A stretch of DNA of 64,000 bases from contig OZ022259.1 in the NCBI GenBank assembly GCA_963978905.1, positions 11,408,001-11,472,000 of the forward strand. Direction: 5' to 3'. The stretch comes from Trichostrongylus colubriformis (Eukaryota > Nematoda > Chromadorea > Rhabditida > Trichostrongylidae). Positions 11,301 through 22,560 of this stretch are shown here, piece after piece. The translations under genes and the position numbers were made by a program. The notes beneath the pieces were generated by a model. The model searched no databases and had not been told where the DNA came from. It saw only the letters and a program-made list of their open reading frames with translations. Each line of letters starts with the position of its first letter. The stretch's first letter is position 1.

Positions 11301-14117
11301 CGTACAAGTCCAAAGTCAACTATTACAAGTATATGGCGAGTCTGAAATCAGGTCGCCTACGTAGGGGTGGAATGATACTACTAGACTTATAAAATATTGC
11401 ATCAAAAAACGTCTTGTAAGATGCAATGAATTGCCTGGGGTGTGATTCCGAAACACATGTTCGCTGGTTTCACGTCCCGATGAATATAACCACCCAAATG
11501 AACATCTCGCAGTGCAGCAATAGCCTTAATCATATTAGATAAACCTCATAAGGCGACTTATGCTGCGAGAAAAGGATGATGATTTAGCATGCTTCTGAAT
11601 GATTGTCAGCGGCCACTTTATGAGGTGTGGCTGCTTCTATACTCTGCATTATTGGAGCAGTGCTCATATGAAGCGCACGCCACAAGACATTCATTGGATT
11701 TGGCATCCGGGTGTGTACCCTTATTTCAGGATTTCGCACGACGACGAGCGGCGTGCGACGCAGTGTGTGCGAGCTATGCGCGTCGCAGTAGATGGGTCTT
11801 AGAACGATTACATGGTAATGCTAGGAGCACGATACGGTTGACTTGCAATCGCTTCGGGACCCAACAACATGACCCCTTTAGATCGTCCGCATTGCTTCGC
11901 TTGCGAAATGCCGCGTTGTGAATCCTGTCATAAGCGTACACACCCGATCCACCCGTTCGAAAGTACTTGACTGTAAGCACAAACTTGCTGCATAATCCTT
12001 CCAACAGTGCTCCTTCCGAGTCTTCTCACGGGACTAGCTTTTTTAAGGTCTCCGACGTTAACACTCAGTAGTTGCATAACTGGAACAATAATGGTAAGGA
12101 CAATTCTAGGGTTTCTCACCTTTTCACCTCGCTGTGAACAACCCCCTTGCCATCAAACTCCTACAGGGTGATCCGCTATTAATACAATGAAATTGTGGAC
12201 CATTTTCTCGGCAATTATTGGGTTTTTTCAGATGACGTAGGGATATTTTCCACATCCATTCCGCTCAAGTATACCTGCTATATTTTATGGTTTGCTGTTC
12301 GCTTCCCCGTTCATAGTGCTTCCGTACCACCCAGTTTGCCCTCGCAGAGTAGGTCAGATATACTGCAATGAACGGATTACAGTAGAGAGGGACTGGGGCA
12401 CACCCTTCAGCGTCACCATCGCAGTGGCTCTGTTTCTTGAAGATTCGAGAAAAATACGAAAAAGCGAGTGGACCATAGAGCTTGGAGAACCATGAGAGAA
12501 GTAGTTGTTACCGGTGTCCACATCCATGGGCGGACAGGTCACTTAACAACTGCACATGTTTCTTCATAACATGCAAGAAGACACGCCCCAACCGAATAAA
12601 TCGGGAAGGACTGAAGAGAAAAATCCTCGGTGTTAAGTAAATCGTCTACAGACCTGTTGGTTGGCAAAGAGGTTTTTATTGGAGGCGAGCTATAATAGTC
12701 AAAATTGGTTGCAATCGCTCGAAGTTCTCGGACAAGCAAGGACATAGGAAGGATTCTTCACCCAGCTAGCGAGCAGTGCTTGCTATGGTCTAAGATGAGG
12801 TGACGGTTACCATCGGCCTTCGTCTAAAAAGGGACTGAGCTAGTGGACACAGACTGGGCACTGGGTGAATGTTCCAGTGCAGCACCTTTTACTGTCCTCC
12901 GCGAGCCCCCTAGTGGGAAACGCTGGACCTTTCAAGAGGATGAGCTTCAATACGGATCGGTACCGCACACCACCACCGAAAGAGCTGAAGTTATCTCGGT
13001 AGTCTCCCACGGCAGAATCTCGTTCCAGTTGTCTGACAGCAGTAGGTGCGGAGAAAGCATGAGACATGAAATATTAAACATGTGGCCCTGATTATTTTGG
13101 AAAAAAAAGATCGGGCGGAACATGATAAAAGAAAGGTTGGGTGGAAGTTTCTGTGAAATTGTTTAAAGGAATCGTCTACGGAAAGATGAATTTTTGTGTT
13201 ACCCGTATGTTTATGTTGTATTTGCCTAATTTGGGCCTCATGCAAAGTCTCACGCGAAAAAATGTGATTCCGGCTAAGATACAGCACCACAAAGTACGTC
13301 CGGGTGGGCGGAGCGTCCGAGTGAAAGCCTCGTCCCGTCGTCCGCCACCGTTGGGAACGGAGAGTGAGACTGTTTACGTAACTTTCTGTTCCTATGATGC
13401 GTCTCCGACCACGGCGGACGACGGGACGAAGCTTTTACTCGGAGACACCGCCCACCCGGTCGTACTTTGTGGTGCTGTATCTCAGCTAGAATCACTTTTT
13501 TCGCGGGAAGTTTTGCATGAGGCCCGCGTTAGGCAAATACAACATAAACATGTGGGTAACACAAAACCTCTTTTTTCCGCGGACGATTCCTTCAAAGTAG
13601 CATTCATTTTGAGGAAAGTTGATACACGGTGAACTCATGTTGCATTTCCTAGAGAACACCCTGTAATCCGACATGGGCTCATAGATCGCAGACTCTATTC
13701 ACTCATGGACTTACCGATGAAATTGATTTTGTTATCATGACCAGAGGCAATCATTTTTGGTATGTGTGGTCTGCCTTGTAATCGGAGAAGAACCTGTAAT
13801 ACCCATTCCAATGTGAATGTTAATTTGGTACTTCTCCGTGAGAGTACCTTCTGCTCTAGAATCATCCGTTTGACGGTACGACCTTTCCTTTTCTTTGGTT
13901 CCACTTTTATAGCCACCTCCTCTGCACTTCTTATATCCACGGCATAATAAATCTCACCGTATCCTCCGTGACCAATCAGGCCCTTTAATATGGATTCCTT
14001 AGAAGACGACAAATGCTTTTCATACGAAAAAAAAATCTGATTTTCTTGGTAGCTTCTCGTCTGTGGTCTCGTACTACCACATATTTTGGAAGCACCCAAA
14101 ACAGTCCCATGTACCAC
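8327..14117 (-). CDS. CK1/TTBK-like worm-expanded protein kinase, nine exons, 5' end unresolved
   Basis: A Ser/Thr protein kinase of the casein-kinase-1/tau-tubulin-kinase-like group, expanded in nematodes. Exons on the minus strand: 1, ..14117-13848 (glycine loop GHGGYGEIY, then VAIKVE with the ATP-binding Lys); 2, 13793-13715; 3, 12079-11985; 4, about 11533-11435 (GYIHRDVKPANMCFG catalytic loop); 5, 11341-11244 (DFGLVRRF); 6, 10374-10289 (GTVRYVS, then GPADDLVSLVYS); 7, 8763-8684; 8, 8585-8460; 9, 8407-8327 (DPYDWE, then TAA). Phases match across every junction, and all catalytic residues are present, so activity is likely. Intron 1 is 54 bp. Intron 4-5 uses a GC donor (CAG|GCAATT). The acceptor of exon 4 lacks AG at the homology-predicted place (see findings). 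The frame at 14117 opens with GTG, so at least one upstream exon with the ATG is missing. A MITE sits in intron 5-6 and a foldback element in intron 2-3. Family assignment is by motif recognition, not a search. Confidence 0.9.
9783..10014. mobile_element. MITE with 19-bp terminal inverted repeats
   Basis: Termini GGGTCGATTGGTCGAATTT and its inverted complement. The interior has a GCTTCGCGGC(A/G)TCGCACTCGC start and a block (AAAATTGCAGGTTGG... ACTACAAACAACTCGC) shared with 10619-10765 and 10962-11216, so it belongs to the same superfamily. No clear target-site duplication. Lies in the kinase intron 8764-10288. Confidence 0.7.
10395..10490 (-). repeat. Short dispersed repeat with tRNA-type B box
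   Basis: On the minus strand TCGGTGTTCGAGTCCCGTCC, a B-box-like motif, precedes TTGCCCATAACTCAGCATACT. Related sequences occur at 16452-16505 (minus; GTTCGAGACC then GATTACTCAGCATACT) and 24351-24400 (plus; GGTTCATGTC then GCCCATTACTCAGCA). This copy also forms an imperfect hairpin because the GCCCATAACTCAGC block is present again in inverse. Likely a second tRNA-derived SINE family. Confidence 0.4.
10619..10765 (-). mobile_element. MULE-type MITE, truncated copy
   Basis: Carries the inner block (AAAATTGCAGATTAGAAGC... CAACGGATGAAACTAC) and one terminus (TTAAGTGCACACACCC) of the element at 10962-11216, in the opposite orientation. The other terminus is missing. Confidence 0.65.
10962..11216. 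mobile_element. MULE-type MITE with direct target repeat
   Basis: Terminal inverted repeats GGTGTGTGCACTTAAGACA and, inverted, GGTGTGTGCACTTGTGACA, each followed by an A-run and GATTTTTT-like sequence. An 11-bp direct repeat CCATTTGTTGG lies at 10951-10961 and 11217-11227; 9-11-bp duplications are typical of Mutator-like elements. It is non-coding, inside the kinase intron between exons 5 and 6, and shares its core with the copies at 9.8 and 10.7 kb. Confidence 0.85.
13162..13598. mobile_element. Foldback element, family 1
   Basis: Left arm from TTTAAAGGAATCGTC and right arm ending GACGATTCCTTCAAAG are long imperfect inverse copies (arms of about 180 bp, sharing the complements of TTTATGTTGTATTTGCCTAA and CAGCACCACAAAGTACG). 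Because the arms mirror one another, similar open frames appear on both strands; none is a gene. A second copy is at 24621-25049. Lies in the kinase intron between exons 2 and 3. Confidence 0.8.
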
Positions 14118-14230
14118 CTTGGACAGTTCCTTACGTATGAGAGTGCAGGTAAAGCCGTTCGCGCGAAGGAATCAGAGGGGTAACCCTTATGAAGCGCTTC
14201 ATCAGATGTAGATGCTGGATTACGTTGATT

Positions 14231-14494
14231 GGGTCTGTCTGTCTACATACGACAGAAAACTGCTTCGCGGCGTCGCACTCGCCACCAGTACGACTTCCCG
14301 AATCGATTGCCCTTGGAGCCCGGCAGAGCCCTCCGCAATTCCACCCATGACACTGCCTCCTGCACCCATGCCACCCTGCCTGCTCCACATATGCCACCCT
14401 GCCTCTCAGGCTGCCATGCCCTGCCACTGGCACTTGCACCCGCCGCGCCGCTCGCAGCAGGCGGCCGCGCGATTTTTTGTCGTATGTAGAACCC
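14231..14494. mobile_element. MULE-type MITE with 9-bp target-site duplication
   Basis: Terminal repeats contain TCTACATACGACA on both ends in inverted orientation, followed by a GC-rich CTGCTTCGCGGCGTCGCACT segment. The flanks are ACGTTGATT (14222-14230) and ACGTTGATC (14495-14503), a 9-bp duplication with one mismatch. The interior (ATCGATTGCCC, GCTGCCATGCCCTGCCACTG) is shared with 32664-32909. The overlapping open frames here are transposon sequence. Confidence 0.85.
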
Positions 14495-14503
14495 ACGTTG
14501 ATC

Positions 14504-17500
14504 TATGCATGAAGATAGACCAGTAGTGGATTGGGCGTTCCATATACTAAAATTAGGCAATAACCTACTTCAACTAGCATTCCACAGATGTGCTTTGAAT
14601 GCTGATTAATTTTACGCGGGCACCATTTCATGTTGGTGTGGAGGGGTTAGGAAGGGTACTAGCATTAAAAAGGCTTGATATCCGACAGATACACAAATCA
14701 TTCCACCCGCAGTTCATGTATAGTAAGTTAAGGAAATTTCATGCCTTGACAAGCCATCGATCGCGCAATACGTCTTCTAATGGAATCAGTGTCTGCCCAG
14801 TTACCGTCTTTTTAATTTTTGGGAACATCTTTGAGCACGGTGTCACTTTCTTAGGATCACCTCTGAAAACAGTTGATATAAAGTTCACTTTTATGTACAT
14901 AGATGGACTAAGGTCTAGACAACAATCAAACTATTTTAACGCCACCGACGCCGGTGTAGGTACTAATGCGGATGTTGGTAACTTGGAGTCTACATGGCAA
15001 GGGAGGCCTACGAATGTATTCACTTACCATACCAAGTAAGCATCTCTGTGTAGTGTTCGTTCGTTTGTCGCGAAATTCAAGCACGTCTCAACAAAAATGA
15101 GCCTTAGCCTATTTATACCAGTAGTGTAGGAGTACAGCGACATTGATGGTGGGTGGCCTAGCACTGATCATGGAAAGCCTCTTATTGTTAGGAGAAATGG
15201 TATCAAATTCATAGGGCTCTTCGTGTTGACGGTGGGGCGTTAACACCACGGGCGCTACGTGGAATGAAGCGGGATCACCAACGGTGGGCTACTAGGAATG
15301 ATAGCATCTGATCAAGGCTGGTAAGAAGTGTCGAAGGCAACTGTCACCGAATCCGTGAAGCTTTTCGCATTGGCCCGAGAGGGTCGGCACTTACCAGTCT
15401 GGAGTGAAAACTTATAGAAGGTGATAACTTGTGATGAAGCCTCCCAGTAAAAGTCGATAACAAGGGCGTATTAGAAATACCGTTCACTACTACTAGGCAA
15501 TCATTATGTCAAATGTAGGCGATCAATGGGTGTCACATTTCGTTCTTTATTCCGATATGCTATAGCCCGCTAAACTAAAAGCGTTAACTAACCAGACTCT
15601 CAAATTGTGTTTATATAACGGGAGAATGATAAACCATTGCAAACGACGAATTTGCCCTGGGCATGTTGCTTATCCCGAAAATGCTTCGACCGCTGCTCCC
15701 AAGAAAGGTCTGTGTTCATTGTGACTCTATACGATCGCTCAGCACCCAGTAGTGCGCGTATCACACTGCACGATTTGTACTATGTTGATACCGATGAATT
15801 AGGTCAATCAAAACGACGCTGACAAAATTCCACCGTGTGGTGCGCTCAGTACTGTGTGATAGCTAGTCTTGTGTTTTTACTGGCAAATGTAATATTCAGT
15901 GGATTGCTATAACATTCGGCTAAGCAAAGCGACTCGAAGGCACACTTTGCGATAAACACGTCAGTCCATCCTACGAAACAGATGGATCCCCGTGTAGCTT
16001 CTGAGGTTCCACGCTTGATTCGGCGCGACTGAGGCATCACCGGGAATATCAAACCTCTCGCTTATGCAACCTGGCGTCTACGTGACAGGGGATATATGTG
16101 ACAATAGTGGTAAGTTATGTAAAAGTTGTAATAGTGAAGGCAGTGTTAGATGGAAGAAAATCCATTGTGTTTTAGTTCGTTTCCCTTCACTGAAGCACCT
16201 CTGTCTTCATTCTTAGGTGCAGTGACGGTTACAGCTTATTGCGAGGTGGGCCTTTTAGCTATGAAAGAAGAACAAAGTGCTTATGACTTTCCTTGATGCA
16301 TCTTGTGGTTTTCCCCCAACTTTCATCTTCTCTTCCTTAGAGTCCTCTGCAGATCCAGCATTCGGTATATTTTTTCCAGGTTTCTGAGATGCCTTAAAAA
16401 TTTAAGTCGTTCTTTGTTCTACGACGGAATAGCCTTAGAAAATCCTGTTCCAAAACATAAGAAGTATGCTGAGTAATCGGCAAAGCATTTGGTCTCGAAC
16501 GGGACCTGAGCCTGCACCCCATACTTTCAGGCGTTTGTGCTGATTCAACACACTACGGACACCACCTGCTGCAACTCTCCCGAAAAGGTACCAGCTCGAG
16601 GTGGCCACTTGCAGTGAGATAAACATCACTCGACGTGCTTTTGGACACTGATTTCAAATCTGTATTCCAAATCTGTCGAATGATTCTCTGGATGGAGTTA
16701 TAGAGGTTTTTCCAACTGCACCAGCTTCACATGAGTGTGTTCTCGCCAAAGCGCAGATGAATAAAGGCAAGCTTAATCTCCGCCAGCAGCAGCACAGAGG
16801 TAGGGTGGTGCTTCGAATGTAATGGGACTATGTATGGGATCTCCAGGGAGACATTTCTGCTTTTCGTGAGGCTTTCTCTTTTATGTCTGAGGAAGTAAGC
16901 ACAACAAATCAATGAAGTAATGAGAGCGGGCCTATCGTCTCGAGGGTACGACGTGATGCTGCAAAATGTGTCTGGCCTGGACAGTTACCCAAAGGTCTCC
17001 CTGCCCCAAGAAAGTAAGTGCCTATTTTGATTGCCGCTTTAAGCTGCACTTCACAATTCCGCTCTCCCGATGGATACGTATCTATTCTTCTTCCACAATT
17101 CCGCCAACTCTGCAGTCCTCTCATGCAATATCTACCTACTGCTTTTCCGCAAATTGCACAATTTGCAATTCCGCAAATCCAAAACTATGAACACTGCTTG
17201 AAGTGGACTTTGCCGAACAATGATTGAGAAGTGGAGTAATGGGAGTGATAGTAGTTGATACTTATCGTATCATATCACTGCAGTGTTGATCAAAATAGCG
17301 TGGTGCTTGACGTGTCGACTATTGTGACGAACGCGTTCACTAATTTTCAAAGGTTTGAATGAATGTCATCACCAAATTACGCCTATCACTCCTTTGAGCC
17401 AGGGATGTGCTTTTTTCAGGGCTAAGGTGAAAAAGCTCGTGGGTTTACAGAGCTAAGGCGTGGCATTCCTCTGTCTAAAATGAAGAGGGGTTTGGGCATA

Positions 17501-18297
17501 TGTGGTGCATTGACCGGTGGTGCGCACTCCCACTCCGATGGTAAACGATCAAATACCGCAGCAATGCTCGCCCTGGACAACACAGCTTCACATTCTTCCT
17601 TTTAGTAAGAGGTGAATTGGTATCAAACTCGTCTAGGAGCATAAAGGTGACTGACTCTTACATCGACCGCATATTTTGCATATTCAAGCACGTGTTTTTG
17701 TTTCGAGGCATGCTAACGCGACGCGCGATTTTCCTCTGCACAACTGTTCATCTACCGACACTCGCTACCCCTCCCATTGCGAAAAACGTCACGGTACCGC
17801 TATTTTTGCTGGGTGCGATCCTCATAGCACGCGATCGCCGCTTTTGCATTATGCTAGGAGTAGTTCCCGCACTTCAGACGGTTTTGCATTATGCTAGAAG
17901 TAGTTCACGCACTTCAAAAACGCCTACTCATCTGCTCCACAGCCATGCATCTGTCAGTATTCCTGCCGTAGTATAATTCAAAAAACCTACCTTTTTCATT
18001 TGTGAATGAAACCACGAGTACGAGTAGAAGAGCTAAAAATGAACTCAACTCCACCAAATGGTCGGAAATTCAAGTTTGATAAGCTTATCACATTTCTTGT
18101 ATGCATAGTCACTGTATAAACAGACCATGATAATATGTGCATGCAGTAGAGGTCAAAAATACATGCTTTATATTGTAACCATAATCTTGATCGACGCTTA
18201 CAAATCTCTCTCTCTCATTTTTATGCTTCAAAGGCAATTGTTGCTTAATGAAACAACGTATCTCAGCTAAGTAGGCCGAATGTTCACACCGCTCCTT
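14504..18297. other. Intergenic stretch without a supported gene
   Basis: Contains a 146-codon plus-strand frame at 14599-15039 without recognisable motifs or a codon signal I trust, one SINE-like relic near 16.47 kb, and a 35-bp imperfect tandem duplication (17842-17876, 17882-17916, period 40). A minus frame at 16912-16727 looks mildly gene-like. Nothing else seen. Confidence 0.4.
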
Positions 18298-18311
18298 TCA
18301 TTGAGTTATAA

Positions 18312-18605
18312 AAGTAAAAGATAAAGTTTTTGGCGTTAATCAGTCCGTTCTTGGGATGCGCCGCACATTATAGTTCCATTCAGAATCGTGGTGGCTGGTG
18401 AATGTGATGTGGCCTATACAATGACTTGCGGTGGCCAGCCAATGTACAAGTCAGTGCTTTTATCCTCCCAGAGGAGTCTGGTACCAATTTACCGACCCCG
18501 GAGGGATGGAAGGCTTGGTTGGCCTGGGCGGGCGTTGATGCGGGATTTGATCCCCGCACCATGAGAGTGGGGTGCGCGCCACCTGTCACTACACCACCTC
18601 CGCCC
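18312..18605 (-). mobile_element. tRNA-derived SINE with 14-bp target-site duplication
   Basis: Reading the minus strand, the element starts GGGCGGAGGTGGTGTAGTGA (A-box-like), then GGGGATCAAATCCCGC (B-box-like), as in the head of a tRNA-derived Pol III SINE. A body without coding follows and the tail is AACTTTATCTTTTACTTT. TCATTGAGTTATAA occurs at both edges (18298-18311 and 18606-18619), an identical 14-bp duplication, as expected for L1/RTE-type target-primed insertion. A second copy lies at 27393-27698. Confidence 0.85.
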
Positions 18606-19019
18606 TCATTGAGTTATAAGCTTTATTAATTGCCTTTTCAATTTTTTTACATTTGTAATTTGGCTGATGTGGTTTCTCGTCAGATTTATTTTAAGTGTTT
18701 CTAGTTGACTAGCTTTTTCACCCTCCACCCTGCAACCCAGTCAGGTGAGATACTTCGAATTATTGCGCAACATCCTTAATCCATAAAAAACGAACAAGTT
18801 ATGTAAATGTCGACCAAAGTTGTGGTTGGGATCCTAAACCACAATTATTTTTGACAGCTACTGCATGCTGCCATATGCTGTCCTCTAGTAGGAATTTTGT
18901 GCATGTATGCTATCTGTCATTACTCTGCAGCCATGATCACGAGGAAGCAGCTGGGTGCCTCTGGTGCCTACATTCCACAACACCAGTTTCATACTTACTT
19001 AGGTTACTTAGGTGATCCG

Positions 19020-20700
19020 TTACTCGGCTTGCGCGCGGATCCCAGCATCTCTTCCACTCACGGTCTCAAGCACGCTTGGATCAGTGAACTGCAATTTTTC
19101 ATCTGTCGATGTTGATTTTCGAAAAACAGTCAAACCACCGTACTGGAGGCGTACAAGAGGCCTTTTCCACTGGTGAGGATAACATACTGCCGTGCTTGTA
19201 CTCCACCGTTCGTCGTTTCGACGTATTAGGTGGCCTGCCCAACGATATTTGAGATTTTTGACGTGGACCAATGGATCTTTGACGCCTGACGTGTTTCTGA
19301 CTTTGTCCCTATGCAGCCGTCGTTCCATTTGATCGAGCAGAGTCGGACCCAGAAGCATTCTTTCAAGCGAAGCGTGGGGGGGGGTCCTGAGTTGGTCCGA
19401 TAACGGCCTGGTGAGAGTCCATGATTCAGCGCCATAACACAAGGCGGGAAGCACTGTAGAGTCGAATAGCTGGGCACGTAGAGACGATTCTCTTGTGAAG
19501 TCTATCACTGTTCTTACTGAGCTCAGAGCAGCCCACTCACCTTTTCTGCGACGGCATATCTCCGGCTTTAGCGCGTTTGAGGGGCCTTATCAGACTCTCA
19601 AAATGCCCAAATTTTTCCGGCTGAATGTTTCCTAGTGTGACAGTGGCTGAATCGGCAAAGGTGTTCTGCATGCCTTTCCTTTTTCTAATGTTCGTCTTCA
19701 GGCCTGCAGGCATAATCCTTCTATTCAGCTCGTTTAACATGCTGATGGCTTCGCTAAAGGGGTGTTACCGATTAGAACAATGTCGTCAGGGAAGCAAAGA
19801 TGGTTGAGTCTTTTCGGCCGTCTACAGAACTCCTTTGTCCTCCCCCGCAAACTCTGATGACACACTCAAGGGTGGCTGCAAAGAGGTTCGGCGAGATGTA
19901 CCACCTTGTATATATCCTTCCTACCCAGGTACAACGAAATTTCGAAAGGCTTTAGCGTTGCCGTACACTGCCAATATCACGCTTCAATCGCCTCAATGTA
20001 AACATCCTCAGCTCTTTGTTGCCGAAGGCTTTAACAGACGCATTCCGCTTCCACACTGTCGAATGCCTTTTCTAATCGGTGAATGTGAGGGCCAGCGGTA
20101 TCTGATGTTCGCGTGCGGCTTCCAGACGGCGGCTCAGTGTAAAGACGTGATCGATCGTTGAGAAAGAGCGCCAAAATACCGCTCGCTCAACCGTTTGATT
20201 TTCTTCCAGAACTCTGCCGATCCTCGAATACGCAGCTTGTGAAGATTTTGTACATGACTGGCAGGAGTGTGATCGAGCGGCTATTTCGGAAGATCTTCCT
20301 GTCGCCCTTCTTGTATAGCAAGACAGTTTTTGATGAGCGCCATTCCGACGGCACACGGCCTCCTATCACGTATCGTGAGAAACGTCATGCAAGAGCGCTG
20401 TATAGGGAGCCGCCACAGGCTTTCAGAAGCTCGGCGGGGATGCCGTCTTTTCAGGGACCTTTTCTGTAAACATGCTTTCGACTGCTGACGCTAAAAAGGG
20501 GCGTACTTCTCCACATGGCGTAATTGGGCGCAGCTGTGATGGACGAGAGCTGCTGAAAAGCTGGCTGTAGAGTGACTGGATCACCTGCTCGACCGAGCGC
20601 CTTAACGTGACGCGTACGCTTGAAGACATCTTGAGGCAGGAATGGCGCATTGCTTTCAGTCAGATTCCAATCTTGGCTTGGAAAAATGTGAGTCGCAAAT
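19020..20700 (-). mobile_element. RTE-like non-LTR retrotransposon fragment
   Basis: Minus-strand frames, broken by stops and frameshifts, read as a reverse transcriptase and its C-terminal region: PSEWRSSKTVLLYKKGDR (near 20330), a divergent VEQAxF-like region, then FDSTVLPALCYGAESWTL, LERMLLG and YRWAGHLIRRNDERW (19480-19200), all hallmark blocks of nematode RTE-like elements. The endonuclease part is absent, so the copy is 5'-truncated or eroded. Confidence 0.8.
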
Positions 20701-20749
20701 GCTCGCCATGGAAATATAAAGTTTAAGCAATGTTCACGGTACCTCATCG

Positions 20750-22137
20750 ATCCTTTGGCATTACCTTTACCAGTTACATGCCGTCCTACACAATATTATA
20801 GTTACACGAACTGTAGTCAGCCGGCAGAAAGCTGACAACCTAGGTAAGTGCTGACATGGATCATGTGTTTCAAGATGCTTGCGAGCTGGGTTATACGCTG
20901 CAGAGCATTTTGAACGATAAAGTAAAAAGGCTTATCGATCCTGTTGACTCGAGAGGTTATCGGTATTTGATCCAGTGCAAACGTTGCGAGCGGTAATCCG
21001 TACAATCGCTTGGCAATGGTGAGTTAGTTTGTCGCGTTCAGCAAGACTGTTGTCTACAAGTTCATATTCTTGAGAATTACTCCAATCACGTCACGTGGCA
21101 CGTCTTGTATGATCATCTGATAATATTTTAGCCACTGGGAGAATACGGATGCTTTCACAGTGTTTCAAAGCGAAAGCGAACGTCAGAGTCGTGTTTTGCC
21201 CTTTCTTCGGTATGTTGGTTTGTCAAATCCTACAGCTGGCATAATGATGAAGGCTTTTTCCAAGGAAAAGATCAATTTGAGCTTAAAGAAATCATCCACT
21301 GTAACTCGACTTGTTTTATCCCAATGCGGTTATTTTGTATTTGTTCACTAAGGGCTAAATGCAAAGTTTCAAGTAAAAAGGACACATTCCCGTGGTCACG
21401 TGCTGGGACGCGATATAGACATGGAATCAAGACCGATTATATTACCCGAGTGTACAAATGGATGCATTTCTGCCCAATTTTTTTTACGTGAAATGGTGCA
21501 TGTTACCCGTAATGAATGAATGCAACCTTTCCAGTTAGAGCAAGGCAAACTCGAATTTTCGTGGACGATTCCTTCGAGCTTTCGGAGGGAAGGGAAACAT
21601 TCCAAGATACTGGAAGGAGTTTCTTTCCATGAGAACGGAAAAGCCTCACCCCCTTCATAGAAGCTGTGAAACCCACACACTTTCTACAACTAATTCTCCT
21701 TTAATATAGGACGATGAACCTGCTGAAACCCTTAAAACCTCAATAAGGCTTCCATCAGGCATGACAATGTCACTAATGGAAACCTGTTAAGTGTTCTTGC
21801 ACAGACTCTGAAGACCCTGATTTCAATAATCATCAATTTAATATAGGACGACATAGGATTTTCTATTTTCCCTAAACTTCCTACCTACTCAAGGTCTCGG
21901 CTATAAACCACATCCCCTTAGTTTACGGTGGTGTTTTCAAAGAAAAAGCGATACCTCGCTCAAGACCCGTGCAAATTCTGATTTGTTAGCGTTATCTGCA
22001 ACATAACGACATGTCTGCCATATGCATGCTTATCGGTGTGTGTAGTGCAATGTAACAGAACACGCGGTGTTTGTGTTCGCCTACTTTCCCTCTTCCTACA
22101 TTGATATGAAGCTCTTCTTTTGAGTGGTTATTTTCAG
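20750..22137. other. Intergenic, little content
   Basis: Only a relic of foldback family 1 near 21355-21600 was seen. No convincing exons. Confidence 0.35.
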
Positions 22138-22333
22138 GAATACAGTTCCCATGGAATACAGTCATACTCAACATGCCAAGTACATGAAGGAACCTCTGCT
22201 CGTTATGCCTGCTCTTGTGAAACCCCGTCCAGCCATTCTTTTGAACACTGCTGCGAACCCGAAAGCCGAGGGATGCAGTGTCAGAGCACACAATGTTGCT
22301 CCCAGCTCTGCTCCAGTTGTCAAAGAAATATGA
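22138..22333 (+). CDS. Candidate terminal exon, unknown protein
   Basis: After the acceptor GGTTATTTTCAG the plus strand reads in one frame to TGA at 22331-22333, with codon use typical of worm genes (MEYSHTQHAKYMKEPL, then AEGCSVRAHNVAPSSAPVVK). No upstream exon was found. The minus strand is also open here for 168 codons (22498-21992) and a third, Cys-rich frame is open on the plus strand, so the call rests on the splice acceptor and codon pattern only. Confidence 0.35.
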
Positions 22334-22522
22334 GCACTGGTCTCTCGAACAATTTGAGTTCCATTGGTGAATCCAATCAAAGACGAAATCATTCGAAGTT
22401 GAAGGTTGGTGCACTGTCAAGTTATTCAGGACCTGAACCCTAGCCTCAGGCATTGAAAGGCTACTGTTAGGGATTGTTTTTCCTTTGTATGCCAACACGA
22501 GGTTGGTTGTGGAAACTTTATT

Positions 22523-22560
22523 GGCCTAACGTTTCGACCTTCTCGTCTTCTTCAGAGGCC
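22523..22560 (-). ncRNA. Hammerhead-ribozyme motif (minus)
   Basis: Minus strand: GGCCT, CTGAAGA, a GAC/GTC stem with a short loop, GAAA, CGTT, AGGCC. This is the minimal hammerhead arrangement known from Penelope-like elements: core CUGANGA and GAAA, stem I GGCCU/AGGCC, and a very short stem III. Cleavage activity is not shown by the sequence. Confidence 0.6.

Noticed and set aside
13141..13632. 163-codon plus-strand frame and matching minus-strand frames
   Set aside because: They arise because the DNA is a foldback element whose arms mirror each other; no domain and no splice context.
14212..14560. Overlapping GC-rich frames on both strands rich in Pro, His and Cys
   Set aside because: They lie inside the 14231-14494 MITE and follow its repeat structure.
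14599..15039. 146-codon plus-strand frame
   Set aside because: Length alone is its only support; no motif, splice context or convincing codon pattern.
18426..18605. A possible tRNA gene (A- and B-box-like motifs)
   Set aside because: No complete cloverleaf or acceptor stem; the segment is the head of a SINE with target-site duplication.
22120..22443. Cys-rich plus-strand frame of 108 codons and a minus-strand frame of 168 codons
   Set aside because: Three frames are open over the same DNA; only one has a splice acceptor and worm-like codons, so the Cys-rich and antisense readings are treated as shadows.
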